This document shows positions 24,633-31,947 of a stretch of DNA of 36,048 nt, in pieces. The DNA is taken from positions 1 to 36,048 of the forward strand of contig CAJXZM010000053.1 of assembly GCA_913063125.1 (NCBI GenBank), written 5' to 3'. The DNA is from an uncultured Gammaproteobacteria bacterium. Lineage in GTDB: Bacteria > Pseudomonadota > Gammaproteobacteria > Pseudomonadales > Ketobacteraceae. A program made the position numbers and the translations under genes. Below the pieces are notes generated by a model. That model was given only the letters and a program-made list of their open reading frames with translations. It was not told the DNA's origin and ran no database searches. Positions within the stretch are counted from its first letter, which is position 1; every line of letters starts with the position of its first letter.

Positions 24633-27438
24633 ATTACTTTTTGTGACAGCGTTTTTATTGGGTGCCATTGCCGTTGGGTGGATGGGGTTAGGATTTGTGG
24701 GGACGGATGCGCTTGCTCTCACGGTAACCGTCGTTATAGGCCTTGCGTATACCATCGGTTTTATTGAACTCGTGCAGTTTCGCCAAGCAACAGGAACCTT
24801 ATCGAACGCAATTTCTGCTTTGCCTAAAGGTGAAAGTGAAGACGAGCTAGGAGATAAGGGTGGGGGTAATGTCGTCACCAATCTTGAGCAATGGCTTAGT
24901 AAACTCCACCCATCATTACATAACTCCGTACGGTTACGAATAGAAGGCGAGCGAGTTGGTTTACCTGCACCTGTGATGACCCCGTACTTAGTGGGCTTGC
25001 TCGTTATGTTAGGTTTGTTGGGTACCTTTGTTGGAATGGTCGACACGTTAAAAGGTGCCGTTATCGCATTGGAAGGAACTACAGAGCTGCAAGCCGTGCG
25101 CGCTGGATTGGCCGCGCCTATAAAAGGCTTAGGAGTGGCGTTTGGTACATCCGTCGCAGGTATTGCTGCATCAGCCATGCTTGGGTTGTTATCAACGTTA
25201 AGTCGACGTGAAAGGATGATATCAACAAGAGAGCTTGATTCTACTATTGCTACGGTATTTCGAAGCTTTTCACTGATTCATAATCGCCAAGAAACCTATA
25301 AAGCGCTTCAAGTGCAATCAAATGCCTTACCAGGTGTGGCAGAGAAACTTCAGTTCATGGCTTCTCAAATGGAGCGCATGGGAGAGACCTTAAGCAACAC
25401 CTTGGTTGCTAATCAAGAGACGTTCCACAAGTCCGTTACGAATGTTTATTCTGACTTGGCGTCATCTGTGGATAAATCCTTGAGGGAAAGTTTGGCTGAA
25501 AGCGGGCGTTTGGCTGGGGAGAGTATCAAGCCTATTGTTAACGAGGTGATGGTTGCGATACAAGCAGAGGCAAAAAGTACACATCAACAGCTTAGCAATA
25601 CGATGCAAACTCAGCTTGAGACGTTAGCTGATCGATTTGGAGATACATCGGATCAGGTTACACAAGCATGGAAAGATGGCCTTTCAGCCCATGAGCAGTC
25701 AAATGAAGCGCTGATCGCGGGTATGGGTGAGTCCTATGCAACGTTTAGTGGCAAGCTCGAAGATAATGCGTCGACCATGTTGTCATCTCTGGATAAAACC
25801 ACAGCAGCGTGGGTTGAGCGCCAGGATGCGAGTGATACACAACGGCTGGGCCTTTGGACCGGTGCCTTTAAACAGGCACAAGAGACTGCCTTGGTGCAGC
25901 TTACAGATTCATCAAATACGTATACCGATGAGCTGAAACAGATTACGACTTTGCAACAAAGCTCTTTTGCATCGGTCACACAAAACTTCGAATCTATGTC
26001 AGAAACATTGACCCAGCAGTGGCAAGTTGCCGGTGAAAAATCACTTGCTCAGCAACAAGCTATCTCTGATTCCCTAGAAAGTACTGCCCGTGGTATGACG
26101 GAGGATGCGCAATCGACGTCAACAACTATGCTGGGTGAGATGACAGTTCTATTGAAATCATCCGAAGCGTTGATTCAAACGCGAATTGATACGGAACAGG
26201 CTTGGTTAGGCGAACACAGTGAACGTATGACGAACCTGACAACCACGTTAAAAGAAGAGCTTCAGGCGCTTAGAGCGGATGAAGAGCGTCGAGGTCAAGC
26301 GGCTGTCGATCAGTTGTCAGCCTTGGAAGTCACAGTAACAGCACACCTGGGTTCGCTTGGCAGCGCTCTGGAAGAGCCAATGGCTCGGTTAATTGAAACG
26401 GCATCTGAAACGCCGCGTGCAGCGGCTGAAGTGATTAGTCATTTGCGTCGTGAGATATCGAATAATATTGAACGAGACAATGGGTTGTTGGAAGAGCGAC
26501 AGGTCATGATGGAAGAGCTCAATACGCTAATTGGCTCGTTGGAACAATCCTCAACAGGCCAGCGTGAAGCGGTGGAGATGTTAATAGGCTCATCTTCAAG
26601 CATGTTAAAAGACGTTGGTTCCCAGTTTACCGATCATATTGGCTCAGAGGTCACTAAGTTATCCGGTATTGCAGAAAGCCTTGCTGGCAGCGCCACAGAG
26701 ATTGCAGATAACTTTGCGGGAAGTGCGGTAGAGATGTCGAGTTTGGGTGAGACTTTTGGTTTTGCCGTTCAGCTCTTTAACGAGTCCAATAACGGTTTGA
26801 TTGAAAACCTTACGCGAATTGAATCGTCGTTAGAGAATTCATCATCTCGTAGCGATGAACAGCTAGGTTACTACGTAGCGCAAGCACGGGACATTATTGA
26901 TCATAGTTTAATGGCGCAGAAAGAAATTTTCGAAGAACTACGTCAGTTGAGTCAAAAGAGCCCGTTGAGTCAAGAGAGTAAGAGTAAGGGTAAGGGTAAG
27001 GCAGAACAGGTTATTTCGAACAAAAACATATCGAGCGAATCCACGCCGGAATCACCAGCCGTTGATGCTAAAGCGATAGTCGCACAGGACGATGTTGTCG
27101 AACAAGACATAGATAAAAATGACGCTGACAAAAAGCCGGTTGAAAAAAAGGCAGATGAAAAAAAACGCATTAAGAAAAACAAGAGTGAGCAAAGTACTGG
27201 CAAGAAAGATCCCGTTAATGCCAATGTTGACGAAGGACTTGTTGGTGACATTGTTAAGAATGACATAGTTGAGAAGGGATTAGCTAAGAATGATTTAGTT
27301 GAAAATGATTTAGTTGAGAAGGGTTTAGCTCAGGAAGACCTAGAACAGATTGAATCAAATGAGATTGAATCTAAAAAGCAAAGTATCGCTCCAGAAAGCG
27401 ATGCTGCTAAGGCTGACTCTGCTGAAGAGGTGGGTTAA
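24625..27438 (+). CDS. DUF802 protein: MotA/TolQ/ExbB-like membrane domain with a giant cytoplasmic tail
   Basis: 937 residues. Membrane helices lie at about 4-24, 29-52, 119-142 and 168-191. Helix 3 reads TPYLVGLLVMLGLLGTFVGM and helix 4 GLGVAFGTSVAGIAASAML. This is the LGxLGTxxGM plus polar-lined (T/S) helix pair of MotA/ExbB/TolQ stator subunits. From about 195 to 785 the protein is a continuous polar, helical, coiled-coil-like tail rich in Q, S, T, E and A. Residues about 785-937 are a Lys/Asp/Glu-rich low-complexity end with DNA-level repeats. Stator subunits form pentamers around a dimer of the MotB-like partner and conduct protons or Na+. Overlap with both neighbours (8 bases before, 1 base after) shows an operon. 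The tail resembles the ZorA tail in design, not demonstrably in sequence. Confidence 0.85.
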   Translation: MTRLLFVTAFLLGAIAVGWMGLGFVGTDALALTVTVVIGLAYTIGFIELVQFRQATGTLSNAISALPKGESEDELGDKGGGNVVTNLEQWLSKLHPSLHNSVRLRIEGERVGLPAPVMTPYLVGLLVMLGLLGTFVGMVDTLKGAVIALEGTTELQAVRAGLAAPIKGLGVAFGTSVAGIAASAMLGLLSTLSRRERMISTRELDSTIATVFRSFSLIHNRQETYKALQVQSNALPGVAEKLQFMASQMERMGETLSNTLVANQETFHKSVTNVYSDLASSVDKSLRESLAESGRLAGESIKPIVNEVMVAIQAEAKSTHQQLSNTMQTQLETLADRFGDTSDQVTQAWKDGLSAHEQSNEALIAGMGESYATFSGKLEDNASTMLSSLDKTTAAWVERQDASDTQRLGLWTGAFKQAQETALVQLTDSSNTYTDELKQITTLQQSSFASVTQNFESMSETLTQQWQVAGEKSLAQQQAISDSLESTARGMTEDAQSTSTTMLGEMTVLLKSSEALIQTRIDTEQAWLGEHSERMTNLTTTLKEELQALRADEERRGQAAVDQLSALEVTVTAHLGSLGSALEEPMARLIETASETPRAAAEVISHLRREISNNIERDNGLLEERQVMMEELNTLIGSLEQSSTGQREAVEMLIGSSSSMLKDVGSQFTDHIGSEVTKLSGIAESLAGSATEIADNFAGSAVEMSSLGETFGFAVQLFNESNNGLIENLTRIESSLENSSSRSDEQLGYYVAQARDIIDHSLMAQKEIFEELRQLSQKSPLSQESKSKGKGKAEQVISNKNISSESTPESPAVDAKAIVAQDDVVEQDIDKNDADKKPVEKKADEKKRIKKNKSEQSTGKKDPVNANVDEGLVGDIVKNDIVEKGLAKNDLVENDLVEKGLAQEDLEQIESNEIESKKQSIAPESDAAKADSAEEVG
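26976..27330 (+). repeat. Short tandem repeats in the DUF802 tail region
   Basis: GTAAGG-type 6-bp units run from about 26976 to 27000 (protein KSKGKGK). A 30-bp unit beginning AAGAATGACATAGTTGAGAA at 27256 recurs at 27301-27330 with few changes, with a 15-bp partial copy between (27286-27300). The protein repeats are NDIVEKGLAK and NDLVEKGLAQ. Such in-frame repeats can expand or contract. Confidence 0.55.
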
Positions 27439-28064
27439 TGGAAGAGCTAGAGGATACTTCATCCCACGAACCTCCAATTTGGGCAATTTTTGGCGATTTA
27501 ATGTCTGGGCTTGTTGGGGTTTTTGTTCTTATTCTGGTCTGGTCGTTAGGCTTTCAGCTTGAGCTTGCGCAAACACTTGAGCAAGAAGTGCAGAAGCGCC
27601 AAGCGGAAGAGCAGCGCCGGATAGCCCTGGAAGAGGCGTTAGCAGACCCCTTGTCAACGGGTCGGGTGACGTTGCGGGATGGTCGTATTGGCATCAGCGG
27701 CAGTGTTCTTTTCGGGTTAAATTCTGATGAGCTGCAACCAGAAGGGAAGCAGCTACTGAAAACCTTGGTTGCTCCTTTGCAGGTTTATCTCGGAGAGCGT
27801 GACGAGCTGTTAATGATCAGTGGTTTTACTGATGACTTACCGATTCAAAAAGGCAACAATCGTTTCAATGATAACTGGGAGTTATCCGCAGAACGTGCGT
27901 TAACAGTAACGCGGGCGTTGATTGAAGAAGGTATGCCTTCCTCTCTTGTTTTTGCTGCCGCGTTCGGAGCACAGCACCCTGTGGTTTCAAATCACGATGC
28001 CGCAGGGCGCTCGCAGAATCGGCGCGTGGAAATGGCACCAGTACCAAGAGGGGCTAAGTCGTAG
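27438..28064 (+). CDS. MotB/ZorB-like protein with OmpA peptidoglycan-binding domain
   Basis: 208 residues. A cytoplasmic N-terminus is followed by one membrane helix (about 14-36) that begins AIFGD20LMSGLVGVFVLILVW; D20 occupies the place of the ion-carrying Asp of MotB and ZorB. Residues 40-70 form a charged helix (QEVQKRQAEEQRR), and residues 80-200 are an OmpA/MotB domain. That domain has VLFGLNSDELQPEGKQLL, ISGFTDD, the NWELSAERALTVTRALIEEG motif and SQNRRVEM, carrying the Asp and Arg that hold peptidoglycan. It would anchor the stator to the wall. The ATG overlaps the DUF802 stop by one base (TAATG) and the DUF2894 start follows directly. OmpA-family membership is clear; motor function is inference. 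Confidence 0.88.
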   Translation: MEELEDTSSHEPPIWAIFGDLMSGLVGVFVLILVWSLGFQLELAQTLEQEVQKRQAEEQRRIALEEALADPLSTGRVTLRDGRIGISGSVLFGLNSDELQPEGKQLLKTLVAPLQVYLGERDELLMISGFTDDLPIQKGNNRFNDNWELSAERALTVTRALIEEGMPSSLVFAAAFGAQHPVVSNHDAAGRSQNRRVEMAPVPRGAKS

Positions 28065-28066
28065 TG

Positions 28067-28843
28067 ATGTTAGCAGCAGGTGCACTAAGCTCTGAGCTTG
28101 GTTCTGAGCTTAGTTCTGAAATCAGCCCTGAACCGGTTACGTTGATGGAATTGACAGCGACGATAGCATCGCTGCTAGAGCAGGGTGCCGATAGTTTTGA
28201 CCCTATACGCTTTCGTTATATTGAATCCATGGCGCGACGAGCAGGTGGGCAGCGAATACTCGTTGCACAGGTAATCGCGAAGAAAGCGTGTAAAGCGTTG
28301 GAGGATTATCAAAATGATGCAGCGGCTAGCAAAGCAATAAAGCATCAAGCGTTGGTGCAAGAAAACGGTCAGGAGTTATATGATGCGAGAGCTGACCTCG
28401 TTGCTTTGACACAGCATCTGGATCAAGGGAAGACTCATGAGGGTGAATGTTCAAGTGATAGTTCTTTCACCGATGAGTTACGTCAACAGGAAAGCGACGT
28501 TGTGCAATCCTTTGTTGGAACAGCTGTAAACCAGCGGCGGGAACCCACCGCCATTCGGCTTTATCGAGAGTCTTGGATAAAGCAGAATTCAGATCGATTG
28601 GTTGTACAATCGGTTAAAAATGGTCCTGAAGATCCGGGTCCACTTAACTCGCAAATGCTTGTAATACATTCACTTTCTACTATGCGAGGGCTTTCGCCAG
28701 ATTATTTGAATCGATTTGTTTCTTATGTTGATACCTTGCTCTGGCTTGATCAGGCGGGTAACGATATGCAGCCAACTAAACCTAAAAAGAGCAGAGCGAA
28801 GCCAAAGCGTGCAGCTAAGAGTTCTGGTGCTGCCAAGAAGTAA
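28067..28843 (+). CDS. DUF2894 family protein, last gene of the motor-like cassette
   Basis: The ATG at 28067 is preferred to a GTG at 28064 that overlaps the previous stop; the product is 258 residues. Residues 1-22 contain serine/glutamate repeats (SSELGSELSSEISPE). The body has the family-like ARRAGGQRILVAQVIAKKACKALEDYQ helix, and the segment GPLNSQMLVIHSLSTMRGLSPDYLNRFVSYVDTLLWLDQA. The C-terminus is strongly basic (KKSRAKPKRAAKSSGAAKK). No signal peptide, no membrane helix. DUF2894 genes typically sit with DUF3348/DUF802/OmpA genes, as here. The basic tail could bind nucleic acid or the acidic DUF802 tail; neither is tested. Confidence 0.78.
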   Translation: MLAAGALSSELGSELSSEISPEPVTLMELTATIASLLEQGADSFDPIRFRYIESMARRAGGQRILVAQVIAKKACKALEDYQNDAAASKAIKHQALVQENGQELYDARADLVALTQHLDQGKTHEGECSSDSSFTDELRQQESDVVQSFVGTAVNQRREPTAIRLYRESWIKQNSDRLVVQSVKNGPEDPGPLNSQMLVIHSLSTMRGLSPDYLNRFVSYVDTLLWLDQAGNDMQPTKPKKSRAKPKRAAKSSGAAKK

Positions 28844-29029
28844 GTACCCATAAAATCAAGCGGCTAAAAATTAAGCTATTCAAAATAATGCCTATTAATA
28901 AATCCGTTAATTCAGTTAACTATTTTTTGGCGTATTGAGGTCTCCGCTCCTATACTTGTATCTCCTATTTTAAGATATTTTGTTGTGCAAAGCGCCTTAC
29001 TTGCACAGATAATTGCATGGAGAAGCACT

Positions 29030-30985
29030 ATGAGATACACGCTGTCGGGTATTAAGTACTGGTTAGTTATCAGTATTGGTTTTTTGTTTATTCTGAGTCG
29101 GCCGTTATATGCAGCAATTGCAAAAGATGATACGTACACGATAGATCCGAGTCAGGGGTCGCAGCATCTTGTCGTGGCGTACAATGACAATATTTTTCTC
29201 GATTCTGAGGCGTCAGTTGATGCGGCAGAAATTACTTCTATTGGATTGTTGAGTGATCCTTCTGCCGGAACGATTGAAATAAATACGACGGATAACCTAT
29301 CGGTAAATTTCGTCCCGAATCCATCATTCCCCGGTGGTTTTGTATCGTTCGAGTATACGCTAAAAGACCTTTTGGGAACCGATGTGGGGAGGGTGGATCT
29401 CAATATTCTTTCTTCTGATGTTGGAGCAACATTGACAGCGAATAATGATGCTTATGTTTCTACGGGAGGGCGGGTATTGATTTACCCGATCGAAAATGAT
29501 TTTTTCCCTCAGGGGGTTAGTGAAGACGGTGCAACGATAACATTTGATGAGAAAACTGGTCCAGGAGGAACCATCGTTGCGGACGCCTCAGTTGCAAATC
29601 TATTTATTTATACGCCTCCTGCGGATACGAGCCAACTTGATGGCCTTGATGAATTTTTTTATACACTCACAACCGCAAATGGTCTGATGAGTGACATAAA
29701 AGGGAGGGTGTCGGTTACTTTTGATACGTCACTCTCGCAATTAGAAAATGGGGCTGAACTAACGAAACAACAAAGCGTTGGTGCCGCATTAGATGTAGCT
29801 TGTGCTATTAATGATGGAAAAGGGGAAGGGGCGGATGCAACGTTCACTTCTACTTGTGCTTCATTAGAGGCATTACCCGCAGATGAAATTCCTGATGCAT
29901 TAAATCAATTAATTCCCGATCAAGTTGGCCAACAAGCCAACGATACTCACCAAATTGGTGCCGCCAACGTGGACAATATCCAGCAGCGTATTAGTAATTT
30001 GCGTGCAGGAAATCAAGGGGTCAGCTTTGCAGGGCTAAGAGCCGTTATTGGTGGTAAAACATTAGCATTAGGTGACATTATTGATAGTGAGATGCGCGGC
30101 GGTTCTGCGGGTGACGATTCTTTTAAAGGTAGTAGGTTCGGTGCATTTGTTACAGGGTCAATTACCACAGGTGACAAGGATGCTGCTGATGGTTTGGACG
30201 GTTATGAATTTGATTCCCAAATGTTAACGCTGGGTGTTGATTATCGGGTGAGTAATACCGTGTTCGTAGGTGTGGCATTAGGCTTAGGTGATACTACCAG
30301 TGAATCTGATGCAGGACGTTCAGAGTTTGATAGTGATACGTTCGGTGTTTCTTTTTATGGTAACTGGTACCCAAGGAAAAACGTTTATGTCGATTGGGTA
30401 GTGGGTTATTCGGGTAATGATTACGACAGTACTCGAAGGGTTAATTTTGGATCTGGAGTAACGGCTGTGAGCTCTGTGGCGAGTGGTGATACAGAAGGGC
30501 ACCAGGTAAGTCTTAGCTCTAGTTTGGGTTGGGAGACCTCGATTAATAAATGGATGATTACCAGTTACGGTCGGGCGGGATATATAGAATCCACAATGGA
30601 TGGTTATGATGAAGCAGATAGTGCTGGCTTGGCATTGTCTATTAATCAGCAAATTGTGAGAACAGTTCCCATTTCTCTTGGTGCAAGTGTTGAACGTGTT
30701 TTTAGCGTACCGTTTGGCGTGTTGATACCTCAAATTAATATGGAATGGGTAAAAGATTTAAATGACGGTGAGCGTAAGGTTACTGCAGCGTTTGTGAATG
30801 CACCTGATGCGGGATCGTTTACATCAAGCACATCTACACCGGATAGTGATTATATTGAAACATCACTCTCATTAACGGCGTTATTTAAGGGAGGCATGAT
30901 GGCATTTGTGCGATATGGGACTGAGTTATCACATGATGATTACAGTGTTTCTACCATTGAAGCGGGTGGACGTATGGAGTTTTAA
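29030..30985 (+). CDS. Autotransporter with short beta-rich passenger
   Basis: The start is at 29030 (MRYTLSGIKYW...), with GGAGAAG at 29019-29025; a longer frame from 28985 is rejected. 651 residues. Residues 1-29 are a signal peptide (ILSRPLYA/AIA). Two immunoglobulin- or cadherin-like beta repeats follow (about 30-130 and 135-235, each ending in FEYTLKD- or FFYTLTT-type strands). A helical linker (LPADEIPDALNQLIPDQVGQQAND...RISNLRAG) then leads to a C-terminal 12-strand barrel (about 385-651, from SRFGAFVTGS to the terminal GGRMEF with final Phe). The barrel places the passenger on the cell surface. Its small size suggests a surface adhesin or structural role rather than an enzyme; no protease or lipase motif is seen. 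The OMP gene follows 49 bp on. Confidence 0.88.
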   Translation: MRYTLSGIKYWLVISIGFLFILSRPLYAAIAKDDTYTIDPSQGSQHLVVAYNDNIFLDSEASVDAAEITSIGLLSDPSAGTIEINTTDNLSVNFVPNPSFPGGFVSFEYTLKDLLGTDVGRVDLNILSSDVGATLTANNDAYVSTGGRVLIYPIENDFFPQGVSEDGATITFDEKTGPGGTIVADASVANLFIYTPPADTSQLDGLDEFFYTLTTANGLMSDIKGRVSVTFDTSLSQLENGAELTKQQSVGAALDVACAINDGKGEGADATFTSTCASLEALPADEIPDALNQLIPDQVGQQANDTHQIGAANVDNIQQRISNLRAGNQGVSFAGLRAVIGGKTLALGDIIDSEMRGGSAGDDSFKGSRFGAFVTGSITTGDKDAADGLDGYEFDSQMLTLGVDYRVSNTVFVGVALGLGDTTSESDAGRSEFDSDTFGVSFYGNWYPRKNVYVDWVVGYSGNDYDSTRRVNFGSGVTAVSSVASGDTEGHQVSLSSSLGWETSINKWMITSYGRAGYIESTMDGYDEADSAGLALSINQQIVRTVPISLGASVERVFSVPFGVLIPQINMEWVKDLNDGERKVTAAFVNAPDAGSFTSSTSTPDSDYIETSLSLTALFKGGMMAFVRYGTELSHDDYSVSTIEAGGRMEF

Positions 30986-31034
30986 CGACAACAAAACTCT
31001 ATAAACCCATTAAATAGTGTGAAGGATAGAAACA

Positions 31035-31760
31035 ATGAAACAACAAATTTCGAAACAGCAAATCATGAAGCAACGAACGTTTTTAAAGCTCAGCGTACTA
31101 TCAATTTCAGTGTCAATGTTAGGGCTTATGGCAACATCAGCAAATGCCGATGTTGGTGTGGCTATTACTGGTGGTACAACGGGCCTTGGTGGAAGCATTA
31201 CGATTCCGGTGTATGGTGATTATTTGAATCTTCGAGGCACATTACATCGGTATAATTTTGATACAGATTTAGAAGAAGATGGGGTTGATTACGAAGCCGA
31301 ATTAGATTTGGAAAACTACGGCTTATTATTGGATTGGCATCCATTTGGTGGCGGTATTCGTTTAACTGCAGGCGTAATGTCTTCAAGAAATGCAATCTTG
31401 GGTACTGCAGTTCCTACAGAGCCAACAGAAATCGGCGATGTGACGTTTACCCCAGAACAGATTGGAACTCTCCATTTAAAAGCCAAATACAGTAATTCGA
31501 TGTCCGGGTATGCAGGTCTGGGTTGGGGTAATGCTGCTTCACGAGAAGACCGCTTTACCTTTAGTTTGGATATTGGCGTGATTGTTACCAGCCCATTTGA
31601 AGTGGAATTGTCAGCGAATAGCCCTATCGGCAGTGCAAGTCCAGCGACTCGGTTACAGTTGTTAAAGGAGCTAAGAACGGAAGAAGAAAATCTAGAAAAA
31701 GATTTAGAAGACGTTGAAGCATGGCCAGTGATTAATGTAGGTATTGGTTTTCGTTTCTAG
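31035..31760 (+). CDS. Outer-membrane beta-barrel protein of unknown function
   Basis: 241 residues; AAGGAT precedes the ATG. The signal peptide runs to about residue 37 (SVSMLGLMATSANA/DVG). The mature chain alternates hydrophobic and polar residues in amphipathic strands (SITIPVYGDYLNLRGTL, YGLLLDWHPFGGGIRLTAGV, LHLKAKYSNSMSGYAGLGW, FTFSLDIGVIVTS) and ends VINVGIGFRF with terminal Phe, as BAM substrates do. An acidic helical loop (LRTEEENLEKDLEDVE) precedes the last strand. Probably eight strands. It lies 49 bp after the autotransporter and is likely cotranscribed. No ligand can be assigned. Confidence 0.85.
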   Translation: MKQQISKQQIMKQRTFLKLSVLSISVSMLGLMATSANADVGVAITGGTTGLGGSITIPVYGDYLNLRGTLHRYNFDTDLEEDGVDYEAELDLENYGLLLDWHPFGGGIRLTAGVMSSRNAILGTAVPTEPTEIGDVTFTPEQIGTLHLKAKYSNSMSGYAGLGWGNAASREDRFTFSLDIGVIVTSPFEVELSANSPIGSASPATRLQLLKELRTEEENLEKDLEDVEAWPVINVGIGFRF

Positions 31761-31825
31761 TTATTCACTTCAAAATATAGTGTGATAATATGATGGGGTA
31801 ATATTTTATACTGCTATCAGTATTT

Positions 31826-31896
31826 CGCCCTGTGTTGCTTCGCTAATTTGCTTTCTGTACGATGAGCCCTTTGGGTTCATCGGAACAGGGCGTTTT
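31826..31896 (+). terminator. Nested stem-loop ending in TTTT
   Basis: The outer stem CGCCCTGT (31826-31833) pairs with ACAGGGCG (31885-31892). Inside it CGATGAGCCC (31860-31869), loop TTT and GGGTTCATCG (31873-31882) form a 10-bp hairpin with one G-U pair. TTTT follows at 31893-31896. It probably ends the autotransporter/OMP transcript. If the protease were instead translated from ATG 31897, the outer stem would cover its ribosome binding site. Confidence 0.55.
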
Positions 31897-31947
31897 ATGG
31901 CACACCTTCCTTTTGTAGATTTTTGTGTAATAAAAAAAATAACGCTA

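Noticed and set aside
23850..28843. Zorya anti-phage system
   Set aside because: The MotA/MotB-like pair looks similar in design, but no ZorC, ZorD or ZorE gene is nearby, and the flanking DUF3348 and DUF2894 genes belong to a separate, widely distributed cassette.
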